Shown here: positions 22,040-29,551 of the stretch, piece by piece | How positions within the stretch are numbered: the stretch's first letter is position 1 | How the letters are laid out: every line of letters begins with the position of its first letter | DNA from: CAZMRQ01 sp964568795 | GTDB lineage: Bacteria; Pseudomonadota; Gammaproteobacteria; Comchoanobacterales; Comchoanobacteraceae | NCBI GenBank assembly: GCA_964568795.1 | Contig: CAZMRQ010000011.1 | Location: forward strand, 1-30,370 | DNA: 30,370 nucleotides | Direction of reading: 5' to 3' | The notes under the pieces: generated by a model | The model's database searches: none | Told to the model about the DNA's origin: nothing | Seen by the model: the letters and a program-made list of their open reading frames with translations, nothing else | Program-made: the position numbers and the translations under genes

Positions 22040-24604
22040 ATGTTAGAACAAATCCGTACGGTTAAAATCGAAGATGAGTTAAAGAACTCATATATTGACT
22101 ATGCTATGAGTGTCATTGTTGGCCGAGCACTCCCAGATGTGCGCGATGGTTTAAAGCCGGTGCAAAGACGTGTTTTATATGCGATGTATGAGTTGAATAA
22201 TGAATGGAACAAACCGTATAAAAAATCAGCCCGTGTTGTGGGTGATGTTATAGGTAAATACCATCCTCATGGAGAAACAGCTGTTTATGATGCAGTTGTT
22301 CGAATGGCTCAAGATTTCTCTCTTCGATATGTTCTCATTGACGGCCAAGGAAACTTTGGTTCTGTTGATGGTGACTCAGCTGCGGCAATGCGTTATACCG
22401 AAATCCGTATGGCCAAGATCACACATAAAATTTTAGTCGATCTAGACAAAGACACAGTTGACTTTGTTCCAAATTACGATAATACAGAGTTTGCACCGAG
22501 TATTATGCCAACACGCATACCCAATCTATTAGTGAATGGAACGACAGGGATTGCAGTCGGCATGGCAACCAATATACCACCGCATCACCTCGGCAGTATT
22601 ATGCAGGCATGTATTTCTTTAGTAGAGAACCCTGAGACCTCAGATGAGGATCTAATAGCTATAGTTAAAGGCCCTGATTTCCCCACTGGAGGCACAATAT
22701 GTGGCAGAAGGGGGATCATTGATGCCTATAAGACAGGACGTGGCAAAATATACTTGCGAGCTAAAGCTCATATCGAAGATAATTCAGGTAGGTCTGTCAT
22801 CGTAGTGACTGAATTGCCATATGTTGTTAACAAGGCTAGGTTGCTTGAAAAAATTGCTTTTCTGGTGAGAGAAAAGAAGTTGACGGGAATTAGCACTATA
22901 AGAGATGAGTCTGATCGAGATGGGATGCGTGTTGTCATTGAATGTCACCGTAATGAAAATGCTGATGTGCTCCTCAATAAGCTCTATGTCAGTACCCAGA
23001 TGCAAACTGTTTTTGGCATCAATATGGTAGCATTGGATGCGAATCAACCTAAATGCATGACACTTGCACAAATACTTAAATTATTTATTACTCACAGGCA
23101 AGATGTCGTGAGGCGTCGGACGCGCTACGAACTGCAAAAAGCACGAGAAAAAGGGCATGTTCTTGAAGGTCTTTCTGTAGCATTGGCCAATCTTGATGAG
23201 ATTATTGCTTTAATTAAAGGTGCCGCAACACCGTCTCAAGCTAAAGGAAAGCTTTTAGCAAAGAAATGGTCTGTACAGACATTTAAGCTTCCTATTAAAG
23301 ATGTCTCTTTGTGTCAACTTCCTGATGCTACAAATACAGGGTTGCTCGATGGTCATTTCTATCAACTCTCCGATAGACAAGCGCAATCAATACTCGACTT
23401 ACGTTTACAGAAACTGACTGGAATGGAAAGAGATAAGATTTTGCATGACTATCAAATTGTGATTGATCTTATTAAAAAGCTAATTAATATTTTAACTGAT
23501 TACTCAGAGTTAATGTCTATTGTTAAGCGTGAGTTCCTTGAAGTGATAGAAGAACATCAAGATGAGCGAAAAACACAAATCAGTGATGTGCCAATAGACG
23601 TTGATGAGCTAGATTTGATTCCGGAGGAGAGCCTGATGGTGACAATCAGTAATCTTGGCTACACCAAGGCTCAAGGGTTATCAGAGTATCAAGCGCAGCA
23701 CAGAGGTGGGAAAGGAAAGTTATCTACAACCACTCGAGACAATGATTATATGAAATATATGACATTAGCATCCAGTCATGAGGTTTTGCTTTGCTTTACG
23801 ACTCTTGGCCGTGTCTACTGGCTCAATGTATGCCATATCCCACGTTCTTCATCTCGAACAGCCAAAGGCAAGCCCATCAATAATCTTATTGGCTTGCAAG
23901 AAAATGAATCTATATCAGCTGTACTTCCTATATCACGGGAGAAAAATCAGGACGATTATTTCTTAATGGCAACCAAAAATGGCGTGATTAAGAAGATAAG
24001 TCAGATGTCATTTTCAAGACCACGAACTGCAGGGATTATAGCACTTTCAATCGATGAAAGTGATTCACTCATATCTGTCAGTCCTGTTGTTGATGGTCAG
24101 GATATTTTCTTGTTCAGTAACTCAGGGAAAGCAATACGATTCCCATCAGAAAGCGTGAGGGCGGTGGGCCGTACTGCACGTGGTGTGCGTGGCATCAAAT
24201 TGAAAAAAGATCAAAAAGTCATTTCTATGATTGTTTCGAGTGATAAAGGGTCAGTTCTGACTATTTCTGAGAATGGATTTGGTAAGCAGACAGATCTGGC
24301 ACATTTTCGTCGCACCTCAAGGGGGGGGCAAGGTGTTATTGCGATGCAAGACAGCAGTAGAAATGGGGTTATGAAAGGCGCTTTGCTCGTTAAGGCAGAT
24401 GATGAGTTCATGGTTTTGACAGATGGCGGCTCATTAGTTCGAATAAGAGTTAATGAAATATCTCAAGTAGGACGTAATACACAAGGTGTTCGTATAATCG
24501 ACTTAGGGAAACATCAGAAGGTTGCTAATATACAGCTTATAAGTGATTGCCTCATAAGCTTGGAAGACCCTATTTCTACGGATACAGCGGATGATACAGA
24601 TTAG
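22040..24604 (+). CDS. gyrA: DNA gyrase subunit A
   Basis: Breakage-reunion subunit of gyrase, which introduces negative supercoils with GyrB. The 854 residues are near E. coli's 875. The catalytic Tyr is Tyr119 in AAMRYTEIRM. The quinolone-resistance region reads HPHGETAVYD (75-84): the positions matching E. coli Asp82 and Ser83 are Glu79 and Thr80, and Asp87 is kept. The GyrA box near residue 553 reads QHRGGKG instead of QRRGGKG. The C-terminal beta-pinwheel follows and ends in a short acidic tail. It is preceded by an 89-base gap with no clear promoter and overlaps the next gene by 14 bases. Confidence 0.98.
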   Translation: MLEQIRTVKIEDELKNSYIDYAMSVIVGRALPDVRDGLKPVQRRVLYAMYELNNEWNKPYKKSARVVGDVIGKYHPHGETAVYDAVVRMAQDFSLRYVLIDGQGNFGSVDGDSAAAMRYTEIRMAKITHKILVDLDKDTVDFVPNYDNTEFAPSIMPTRIPNLLVNGTTGIAVGMATNIPPHHLGSIMQACISLVENPETSDEDLIAIVKGPDFPTGGTICGRRGIIDAYKTGRGKIYLRAKAHIEDNSGRSVIVVTELPYVVNKARLLEKIAFLVREKKLTGISTIRDESDRDGMRVVIECHRNENADVLLNKLYVSTQMQTVFGINMVALDANQPKCMTLAQILKLFITHRQDVVRRRTRYELQKAREKGHVLEGLSVALANLDEIIALIKGAATPSQAKGKLLAKKWSVQTFKLPIKDVSLCQLPDATNTGLLDGHFYQLSDRQAQSILDLRLQKLTGMERDKILHDYQIVIDLIKKLINILTDYSELMSIVKREFLEVIEEHQDERKTQISDVPIDVDELDLIPEESLMVTISNLGYTKAQGLSEYQAQHRGGKGKLSTTTRDNDYMKYMTLASSHEVLLCFTTLGRVYWLNVCHIPRSSSRTAKGKPINNLIGLQENESISAVLPISREKNQDDYFLMATKNGVIKKISQMSFSRPRTAGIIALSIDESDSLISVSPVVDGQDIFLFSNSGKAIRFPSESVRAVGRTARGVRGIKLKKDQKVISMIVSSDKGSVLTISENGFGKQTDLAHFRRTSRGGQGVIAMQDSSRNGVMKGALLVKADDEFMVLTDGGSLVRIRVNEISQVGRNTQGVRIIDLGKHQKVANIQLISDCLISLEDPISTDTADDTD

Positions 24605-25574
24605 TCCAAGAGCCAATCTTGCTACAATAGCGCAATATGCTCAAATAATGGCTGACCCAAATGATGTCGTTTACAAACCGCATACGACTGACGAGGTGAT
24701 TCGATTTATCTCTCAAACAAAAGAACATCTCCTTCAGATTTTGGGTCTAAGTTCGACACATCAAGTCATTTTTTTAGCTAGTGCTGCCAGAGAGTTTTAT
24801 GTCGATTGTTGTCATCAGTTTAAGCGAAAGAAACGCGGGTACTTGAATACGGGGTATTGGAGCCAGCAAGCATATAACTACGCGCGCGATATCTGTGATG
24901 CGAGTCTTATTTCTTTAGATCAGGTTGATAGATTCGATATGCTCCATTTTTGTGAGTGTGAGACTATTGCGGGCAAGACCTATGAACATCTCTATGGCCA
25001 GCTTAAAACTGATGCATTGATTGCAGTGGATGCAACTGGATCTTTATTGGCAAGTGACGTAGACAGATCACGTGCAGATGTATTATTTGCCTCTTCTGGG
25101 AAGCATTTTTCTTTGCCTGGGATGACTATTTGTTGTTTGAGCAAGCATGCCATGAGCCAGCTTGCCGATACACGATTTACGCTGGCTCGGTACTGTGATG
25201 GAAGGTTTCCAGTCACACCGCCTCTTCTTCAGATTAGACTCCTTGCATTGCATTTATCAGAGCATTTTAACAACGGTTCTAGGCAGCATTTTGTTACACT
25301 CAAAAAAATTGCAGCTTTATTATATTCGTATATTGACTCCTCAGCTAATTTCACTGCACTGGTTAGTCAGCAAATGCGCAGTGATGTTACACTAGTCTTT
25401 AAGTGTCAAAGCCAATCAATGCACCAAAAAATGATCGCTTTGTACCCTGGCTTAAAAAATCATTCATCTTGCCCAAACACCTTGCGTATTTCTGTCACGA
25501 ACTTTGATTCAGTAGAAAACGCACAATTGTTCATAGATCAGATCGAACATACTTTAGGAGCATGTGAATGCTAA
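24591..25574 (+). CDS. serC: SerC-like phosphoserine aminotransferase, divergent
   Basis: A PLP aminotransferase of the SerC type, which makes phosphoserine from 3-phosphohydroxypyruvate and can act in PLP synthesis. At 327 residues it is about 35 short of E. coli SerC. NTGYW (86-90) matches the cofactor-stacking Trp region, CETIAG holds the conserved Thr125, AVDATGS the Asp147, and SSGKH the PLP Lys171. VTPP and TLRISVTN match later SerC blocks. The positions corresponding to E. coli Arg42 and Arg329, which bind the substrate phosphate, appear to be Thr32 and Ser, and the glycine-rich GGRGQF is SAAREF. The substrate may therefore differ. Order gyrA-serC-cmk is standard, but aroA is absent. 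Confidence 0.75.
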   Translation: MIQISPRANLATIAQYAQIMADPNDVVYKPHTTDEVIRFISQTKEHLLQILGLSSTHQVIFLASAAREFYVDCCHQFKRKKRGYLNTGYWSQQAYNYARDICDASLISLDQVDRFDMLHFCECETIAGKTYEHLYGQLKTDALIAVDATGSLLASDVDRSRADVLFASSGKHFSLPGMTICCLSKHAMSQLADTRFTLARYCDGRFPVTPPLLQIRLLALHLSEHFNNGSRQHFVTLKKIAALLYSYIDSSANFTALVSQQMRSDVTLVFKCQSQSMHQKMIALYPGLKNHSSCPNTLRISVTNFDSVENAQLFIDQIEHTLGACEC

Positions 25575-26200
25575 TCACTATTGATGGTTTATCTGGAACA
25601 GGGAAGAGTTGGCTGGGTTGGCATATAGCACAACATCTGCAATGTAATTTTTTGAGTAGTGGTTTTATATATAGGCTCTATGCGTATAAGACTCAACAAG
25701 TCATCAGAGATCTGGATGAAAACAAGGACCCTGAAAGTCTCCTGTCATTTGAGTTTAAGAATGATGTGAGGGCGATTTATAAAGGCGCAGATGTCACTGA
25801 CATGTTATTAAGCCCTCAAGTGGCGAATGAGGCTTCGCAGTTGGCATCTCAACTGCATGTAAGAACTGCATTGATTGCGTGGCAAAAAGCATACGATAGG
25901 CAGCCAGGTTTGGTTGCAGATGGACGCGATATGGGGACGGTTATTTTTCCTAAAGCAAATAAAAAGTTATTTCTAGTCGCATCAAGTTATGTGCGCGCTA
26001 AAAGACGTGAGATACAGTTGAAACATGCAAATATTAATGTTAGTATCGATGAACTTGTAGAACAAATAGAGCAACGAGATCATCGCGATCAATCAAGGGA
26101 GATATCACCCTTGGTCCCCGCTGATGATGCATTTATATTAGATATGACTCATGAAGATAAAAAGTCAGCACTGGATAAATGCCTTGCATGCATTCTATAA
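25568..26200 (+). CDS. cmk: Cytidylate kinase
   Basis: Phosphorylates CMP and dCMP with ATP in pyrimidine salvage and recycling of RNA and lipid-derived CMP. The 210 residues include the P-loop GLSGTGKSW (8-16), the substrate site VADGRDMGTVIFP (about 116-128) and the lid-side RRDHRDQSRE-type sequence (RDHRDQSREISPL, about 170-182). It overlaps the serC-like gene by seven bases and its ribosome binding site (AGGAG) lies within that gene. KdsB in this window also consumes CTP and releases CMP later in the pathway, so recycling would link the two. The next gene, rpsA, is its usual neighbour. Confidence 0.96.
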   Translation: MLITIDGLSGTGKSWLGWHIAQHLQCNFLSSGFIYRLYAYKTQQVIRDLDENKDPESLLSFEFKNDVRAIYKGADVTDMLLSPQVANEASQLASQLHVRTALIAWQKAYDRQPGLVADGRDMGTVIFPKANKKLFLVASSYVRAKRREIQLKHANINVSIDELVEQIEQRDHRDQSREISPLVPADDAFILDMTHEDKKSALDKCLACIL

Positions 26201-26252
26201 GCAAAAGCCATGCAGCATCGCTGCATAAATTTTAACCAACCATTTTATTATT
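26201..26252 (+). promoter_or_regulatory. rpsA leader: hairpin and no Shine-Dalgarno
   Basis: ATGCAGC (26210-26216) and GCTGCAT (26220-26226) form a perfect seven-base stem with an ATC loop, followed by AAATTTT. The 26 bases before the rpsA ATG are A/T/C-rich with no AGGA-like sequence. E. coli rpsA also lacks a normal Shine-Dalgarno and uses leader hairpins in S1 autoregulation, so this hairpin may serve that role. It could alternatively be a weak terminator for cmk. Confidence 0.5.
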
Positions 26253-27905
26253 ATGTCAACTACTATGAAAACCTTTAATCAACTCCTTGAATCCCTAGAT
26301 CAATTTAATGCCAGAAGTGGCTCATTAGTCATTGGGACTGTTATTAACATCGATAACGACTTCGTGACTATAGATGCGCGAATGAAGTCTGAAGCACTTG
26401 TTCCAATTGCTGAATTTAAAAATCATGATGGGGAGTTAACAGTTGAAGTCGGCTCTGAAGTAGATCTGATGGTTGAAAGTGTCGATAACGGTGTCGGTGA
26501 GACATGTCTCTCCCGTGAAAAAGCAATCCGAGTGGCTGTATGGAATACCTTGCTTAAGGCTTTTGAAGAATCCACATTTATACTTGGAAAGATAACTGAT
26601 CGAGTTAAAGGAGGCTTCACTGTCGATTTGGATGGTGTGCGCGCTTTTTTGCCTGGGTCTCAAGTCGATTTAAGACCGGTAAAGGACCTGCAGTCTATTA
26701 CCAATAAAGAGCTTGAATTTAAAATTGTTAAGGTAGATAAGAAACGGAATAATGTAGTGGTTTCAAGACGCGCAGTTATAGAAAGTGAATCGAATGAAGA
26801 ACGTGATCAATTATTGGAAACGTTACATGAAGGTCAAGAAATTACAGGGGTTGTTAAGAATTTAACTGACTACGGTGCATTTATTGATTTAGGTGGTATA
26901 GATGGGTTATTGCATATCACTGATATGAACTGGAAACGTCTAAAGCATCCCAGTGAGATGATTCATGTTGGTGAGGAAATTAAAGTCAAAGTACTTTCAT
27001 ATGACCGTGAAAAGAAACGTGTATCTCTTGGTCTCAAGCAACTTCAAGGTGATCCTTGGTATGATGTTATAAATGAGCACCCTGTAGGCTCACGCGTCTT
27101 TGGTCGCGTCAGTAATATTACTGAATACGGTTGCTTTGTTGAAATTTCTAATGGCGTAGAAGGGCTAGTCCATCAGTCTGAAATGGACTGGACAAATAAA
27201 AACGTTAATCCAAATAAGTTAGTGGAGCCTGACCAAGAAATTGAAGTTATGATACTTGATATTGATGACAGCAGAAGACGTATATCTCTCGGTATTAAGC
27301 AATGTAAGCCTAATCCATGGAAAGAATACGAAACCAATCATGAGATTGGCCATAAGTTATCTGGAACTATTCGTTCAATTACAGACTTTGGTGTCTTTAT
27401 AGGGTTAGAAGGCAATATAGATGGCTTGGTTCATTTAAGTGATTTGTCATGGACTATGCCTCCTGAAGATGTGCTGCGCACGTTTAAGAAAGGGCAGGAA
27501 CTAGAAGCTGTTATATTGGGTGTTGATGCAGAAAGAGAGCGTATATCTCTTGGAATCAAACAATTATCTGATGATCCATTTGAAGTATTTATTAGTGATT
27601 ACCCTAAAGGCTCATCAGTAAAAGGAACTGTGCGTGAGTTCGATAGTAAGCGTATTCTCGTCGATTTACCAATGAATTTAGTGGGTCAAATAAAACGATC
27701 TGAGTTTGATGATCTCGAGGTCGGTCAAGAGATTTCATCTTTTATTGTTTCATCTGAACGGAAGAATTATATGGTAATTCTATCTACAGTTGCAGGCAGT
27801 AAAGATACTGGAGGCTCTGGTTCTTCACAAAGTGGAGTGAGAGCAACAACAACTCTCGGTGACCTTATGAAAGGCCACATAGGTGAAGAAAGTAACGACA
27901 AATAA
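26253..27905 (+). CDS. rpsA: Small ribosomal subunit protein bS1
   Basis: Binds single-stranded mRNA at the 30S platform and allows translation of messages with weak or structured start sites. The 550 residues are close to E. coli's 557 and contain six S1 repeats, the first beginning near residue 22 (GSLVIGTVINID) and the later ones spaced about 85 residues apart. The repeats three to five show the strong KGxVxxxxxYGxF pattern (GVVKNLTDYGAFIDLGG, GRVSNITEYGCF, GTIRSITDFGVFIG). The last repeat is weaker, and a Gly/Ser-rich tail follows. The acidic GDLMKGHIGEE end is present. Translation starts without a Shine-Dalgarno. Confidence 0.97.
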   Translation: MSTTMKTFNQLLESLDQFNARSGSLVIGTVINIDNDFVTIDARMKSEALVPIAEFKNHDGELTVEVGSEVDLMVESVDNGVGETCLSREKAIRVAVWNTLLKAFEESTFILGKITDRVKGGFTVDLDGVRAFLPGSQVDLRPVKDLQSITNKELEFKIVKVDKKRNNVVVSRRAVIESESNEERDQLLETLHEGQEITGVVKNLTDYGAFIDLGGIDGLLHITDMNWKRLKHPSEMIHVGEEIKVKVLSYDREKKRVSLGLKQLQGDPWYDVINEHPVGSRVFGRVSNITEYGCFVEISNGVEGLVHQSEMDWTNKNVNPNKLVEPDQEIEVMILDIDDSRRRISLGIKQCKPNPWKEYETNHEIGHKLSGTIRSITDFGVFIGLEGNIDGLVHLSDLSWTMPPEDVLRTFKKGQELEAVILGVDAERERISLGIKQLSDDPFEVFISDYPKGSSVKGTVREFDSKRILVDLPMNLVGQIKRSEFDDLEVGQEISSFIVSSERKNYMVILSTVAGSKDTGGSGSSQSGVRATTTLGDLMKGHIGEESNDK

Positions 27906-27952
27906 TCTGCATTAAATTAGAAATTTATGTGCAGTTTAGCTGATTAGTGTTT

Positions 27953-28852
27953 ATGAAAAAGACTCGATTTGTCATACACGGATATGGATTTATGGGCAAA
28001 GCATTTGCAAAAATGCTTTGCTTGCAGCATGAAGTTGTCATAAATCCTACATCGCGTGACGTTGTCGATAATGGCTTTCAAACTCTTGATGCCATTCATG
28101 ATGATGACGTCCATGTGATGTCAGTTAGCTCCCATGGTCTTGCTTGGTTTATTAAGCAGCTGCATGGTTATAAAAATCTCAATATTCTTATGCTTACTAA
28201 GGGTCTTCATCTCACATCTGAAAAGAAAATTATCACACTAACAGAATATCTCTCTCAGCATTTACACACAGCTAATATAGCGTGTATCACAGGTCCGTGT
28301 TTAGCAAGTGATTTGCTTCAAGGAAAGTCTATTGCTGTTAATTTATCAGGGACTCAGTGGGTGGGTCGACTTGCTAAGCTGCTGCAGACACCAACCTATC
28401 ATGTTCTTGTTAGTCATGATATGATTGGTTGTCAGTGGGTCGCAGCATTAAAAAATGTCTATGCCATGCTTTGCTCATCTGCACAAGCACACTCTATCTC
28501 ATTTGGGTCTATTATTTTTCAATCTTCGCTTCTTGAGATGTCAAAATGGTTGGCTGATTTAGGTGCAGATAGCAATACTATCACTGATTTATCGGGTGTT
28601 GGTGATCTCTACGTGACTACAAATGGTGGGCGTAATGGTCGTTTTGGTCAATACTTGGGTCAGGGGCACTCACCAGAGGAGATTGTGAAGTCTCATATGT
28701 CAGGTGTGACTGTTGAGGGCTTAAATGTTATAGGTATGTTTCTAGAGTCTATTGCAGCAGGTCATATGAAACTTGAATGTTATCCATTATTCATGCAAAT
28801 AACCCAATCGGTTGTTTTAAATAAGCCTCTTGAAATCAAGATGCCATACTAG
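27953..28852 (+). CDS. gpsA: Glycerol-3-phosphate dehydrogenase (NAD(P)+)
   Basis: Reduces dihydroxyacetone phosphate to sn-glycerol 3-phosphate for phospholipid synthesis. The product is 299 residues, somewhat short of E. coli's 339. The Rossmann motif is HGYGFMGKAFA (about 8-18), followed by TKGL, GPCLASDLLQGKS, the catalytic Lys in AALKNVYAM, and the C-terminal DLSGVGDLYVTT and GRNGRFGQYLGQG blocks, all GpsA signatures. ATG 27953 is preferred to the in-frame GTG two codons earlier. No clear ribosome binding site is seen. It lies 47 bases after rpsA. Confidence 0.93.
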   Translation: MKKTRFVIHGYGFMGKAFAKMLCLQHEVVINPTSRDVVDNGFQTLDAIHDDDVHVMSVSSHGLAWFIKQLHGYKNLNILMLTKGLHLTSEKKIITLTEYLSQHLHTANIACITGPCLASDLLQGKSIAVNLSGTQWVGRLAKLLQTPTYHVLVSHDMIGCQWVAALKNVYAMLCSSAQAHSISFGSIIFQSSLLEMSKWLADLGADSNTITDLSGVGDLYVTTNGGRNGRFGQYLGQGHSPEEIVKSHMSGVTVEGLNVIGMFLESIAAGHMKLECYPLFMQITQSVVLNKPLEIKMPY

Positions 28853-28862
28853 TTCTTTATGT

Positions 28863-28883
28863 CCTATTTGAAAAAAAAATAGG
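28863..28883 (+). other. Stem-loop after gpsA
   Basis: CCTATTT and AAATAGG form a seven-base stem around a GAAAAAA loop. Only TTGG follows, so terminator function is weak. It separates gpsA from the lexA promoter eight bases further on. Confidence 0.3.
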
Positions 28884-28890
28884 TTGGCTG

Positions 28891-28919
28891 TTGATTGTAC
28901 TCATAATGTACTCTATACT
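28891..28919 (+). promoter_or_regulatory. lexA promoter with a GTAC-N7-GTAC direct repeat in the spacer
   Basis: TTGATT (28891-28896) and TATACT (28914-28919) are 17 bases apart. Within the spacer TGTACTC occurs twice, at 28896-28902 and 28907-28913, giving an 11-base direct repeat, GTAC-N7-GTAC. This is where a LexA operator is expected, but the E. coli CTGT-N8-ACAG box is absent. The operator role is inferred. Confidence 0.6.
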
Positions 28920-28945
28920 GAAAGAATCAGGTATGGAGAAAAGAG

Positions 28946-29551
28946 ATGTTGACTGAAGCAGAGAAAAGAGCATTTAATTGCATTAAAAAATTCATCAAAG
29001 AAAACAATCAGTCTCCTACGGTTGCAGAGCTTGCATCGATGATGCATTTGCAATCCCGTGGAGTTGTGCACCGTTACTTAAAGGCATTGGTGCGTAAAGA
29101 AAAAATACGTATGGAGCCACAAAGATGGCGTAATATAGAGGTGATTGAAGAACTGGACCCTTGGGAGCTTGTAGGGTCTATTCCATTGATAGGATCTATT
29201 GCAGCAGGCTTGCCTATTGAGGCTATTGCTGAACAAGAGAGTGTTGAAGTGGCACAAATGTTTATTGGCAGTGGCCGCTATGCCTTACGTGTTAAGGGTG
29301 AATCAATGATAGACGAAGGAATATATGATGGAGACATAGTCATTTGTCAAATGTCAGACACAGCACACAATGGACAGATAGTTGTGGCATTGGTTGATAA
29401 TGAACAGGCCACATTAAAGAAGATTTATTACCATGAGGATCAAACTGTTTCATTAGTTGCAGCGAACAATGCATTTGAACCACAACGTTATCAAGCCAGG
29501 CAAGTGAAGGTGCAAGGGTTGTTTATTGGTTTATTACGTATGGCCAGTTAA
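28946..29551 (+). CDS. lexA: LexA repressor (SOS response regulator)
   Basis: Represses SOS genes and cleaves itself when RecA filaments form. The 201 residues match E. coli's 202. The N-terminal winged HTH (about 1-70) keeps the LexA scaffold (SPTVAELASMM, RYLKALVRKEKI) but the recognition region reads HLQSRGVVHR, unlike E. coli's FRSPNAAEE. The self-cleavage site is Ala-Gly in SIAAGLPIEA. The catalytic Ser is in VKGESMID and Lys in ATLKKI. GGAGAAAAG precedes the ATG. The stop shares one base with the next start (TAATG), making an operon with a Y-family polymerase. Confidence 0.93.
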   Translation: MLTEAEKRAFNCIKKFIKENNQSPTVAELASMMHLQSRGVVHRYLKALVRKEKIRMEPQRWRNIEVIEELDPWELVGSIPLIGSIAAGLPIEAIAEQESVEVAQMFIGSGRYALRVKGESMIDEGIYDGDIVICQMSDTAHNGQIVVALVDNEQATLKKIYYHEDQTVSLVAANNAFEPQRYQARQVKVQGLFIGLLRMAS

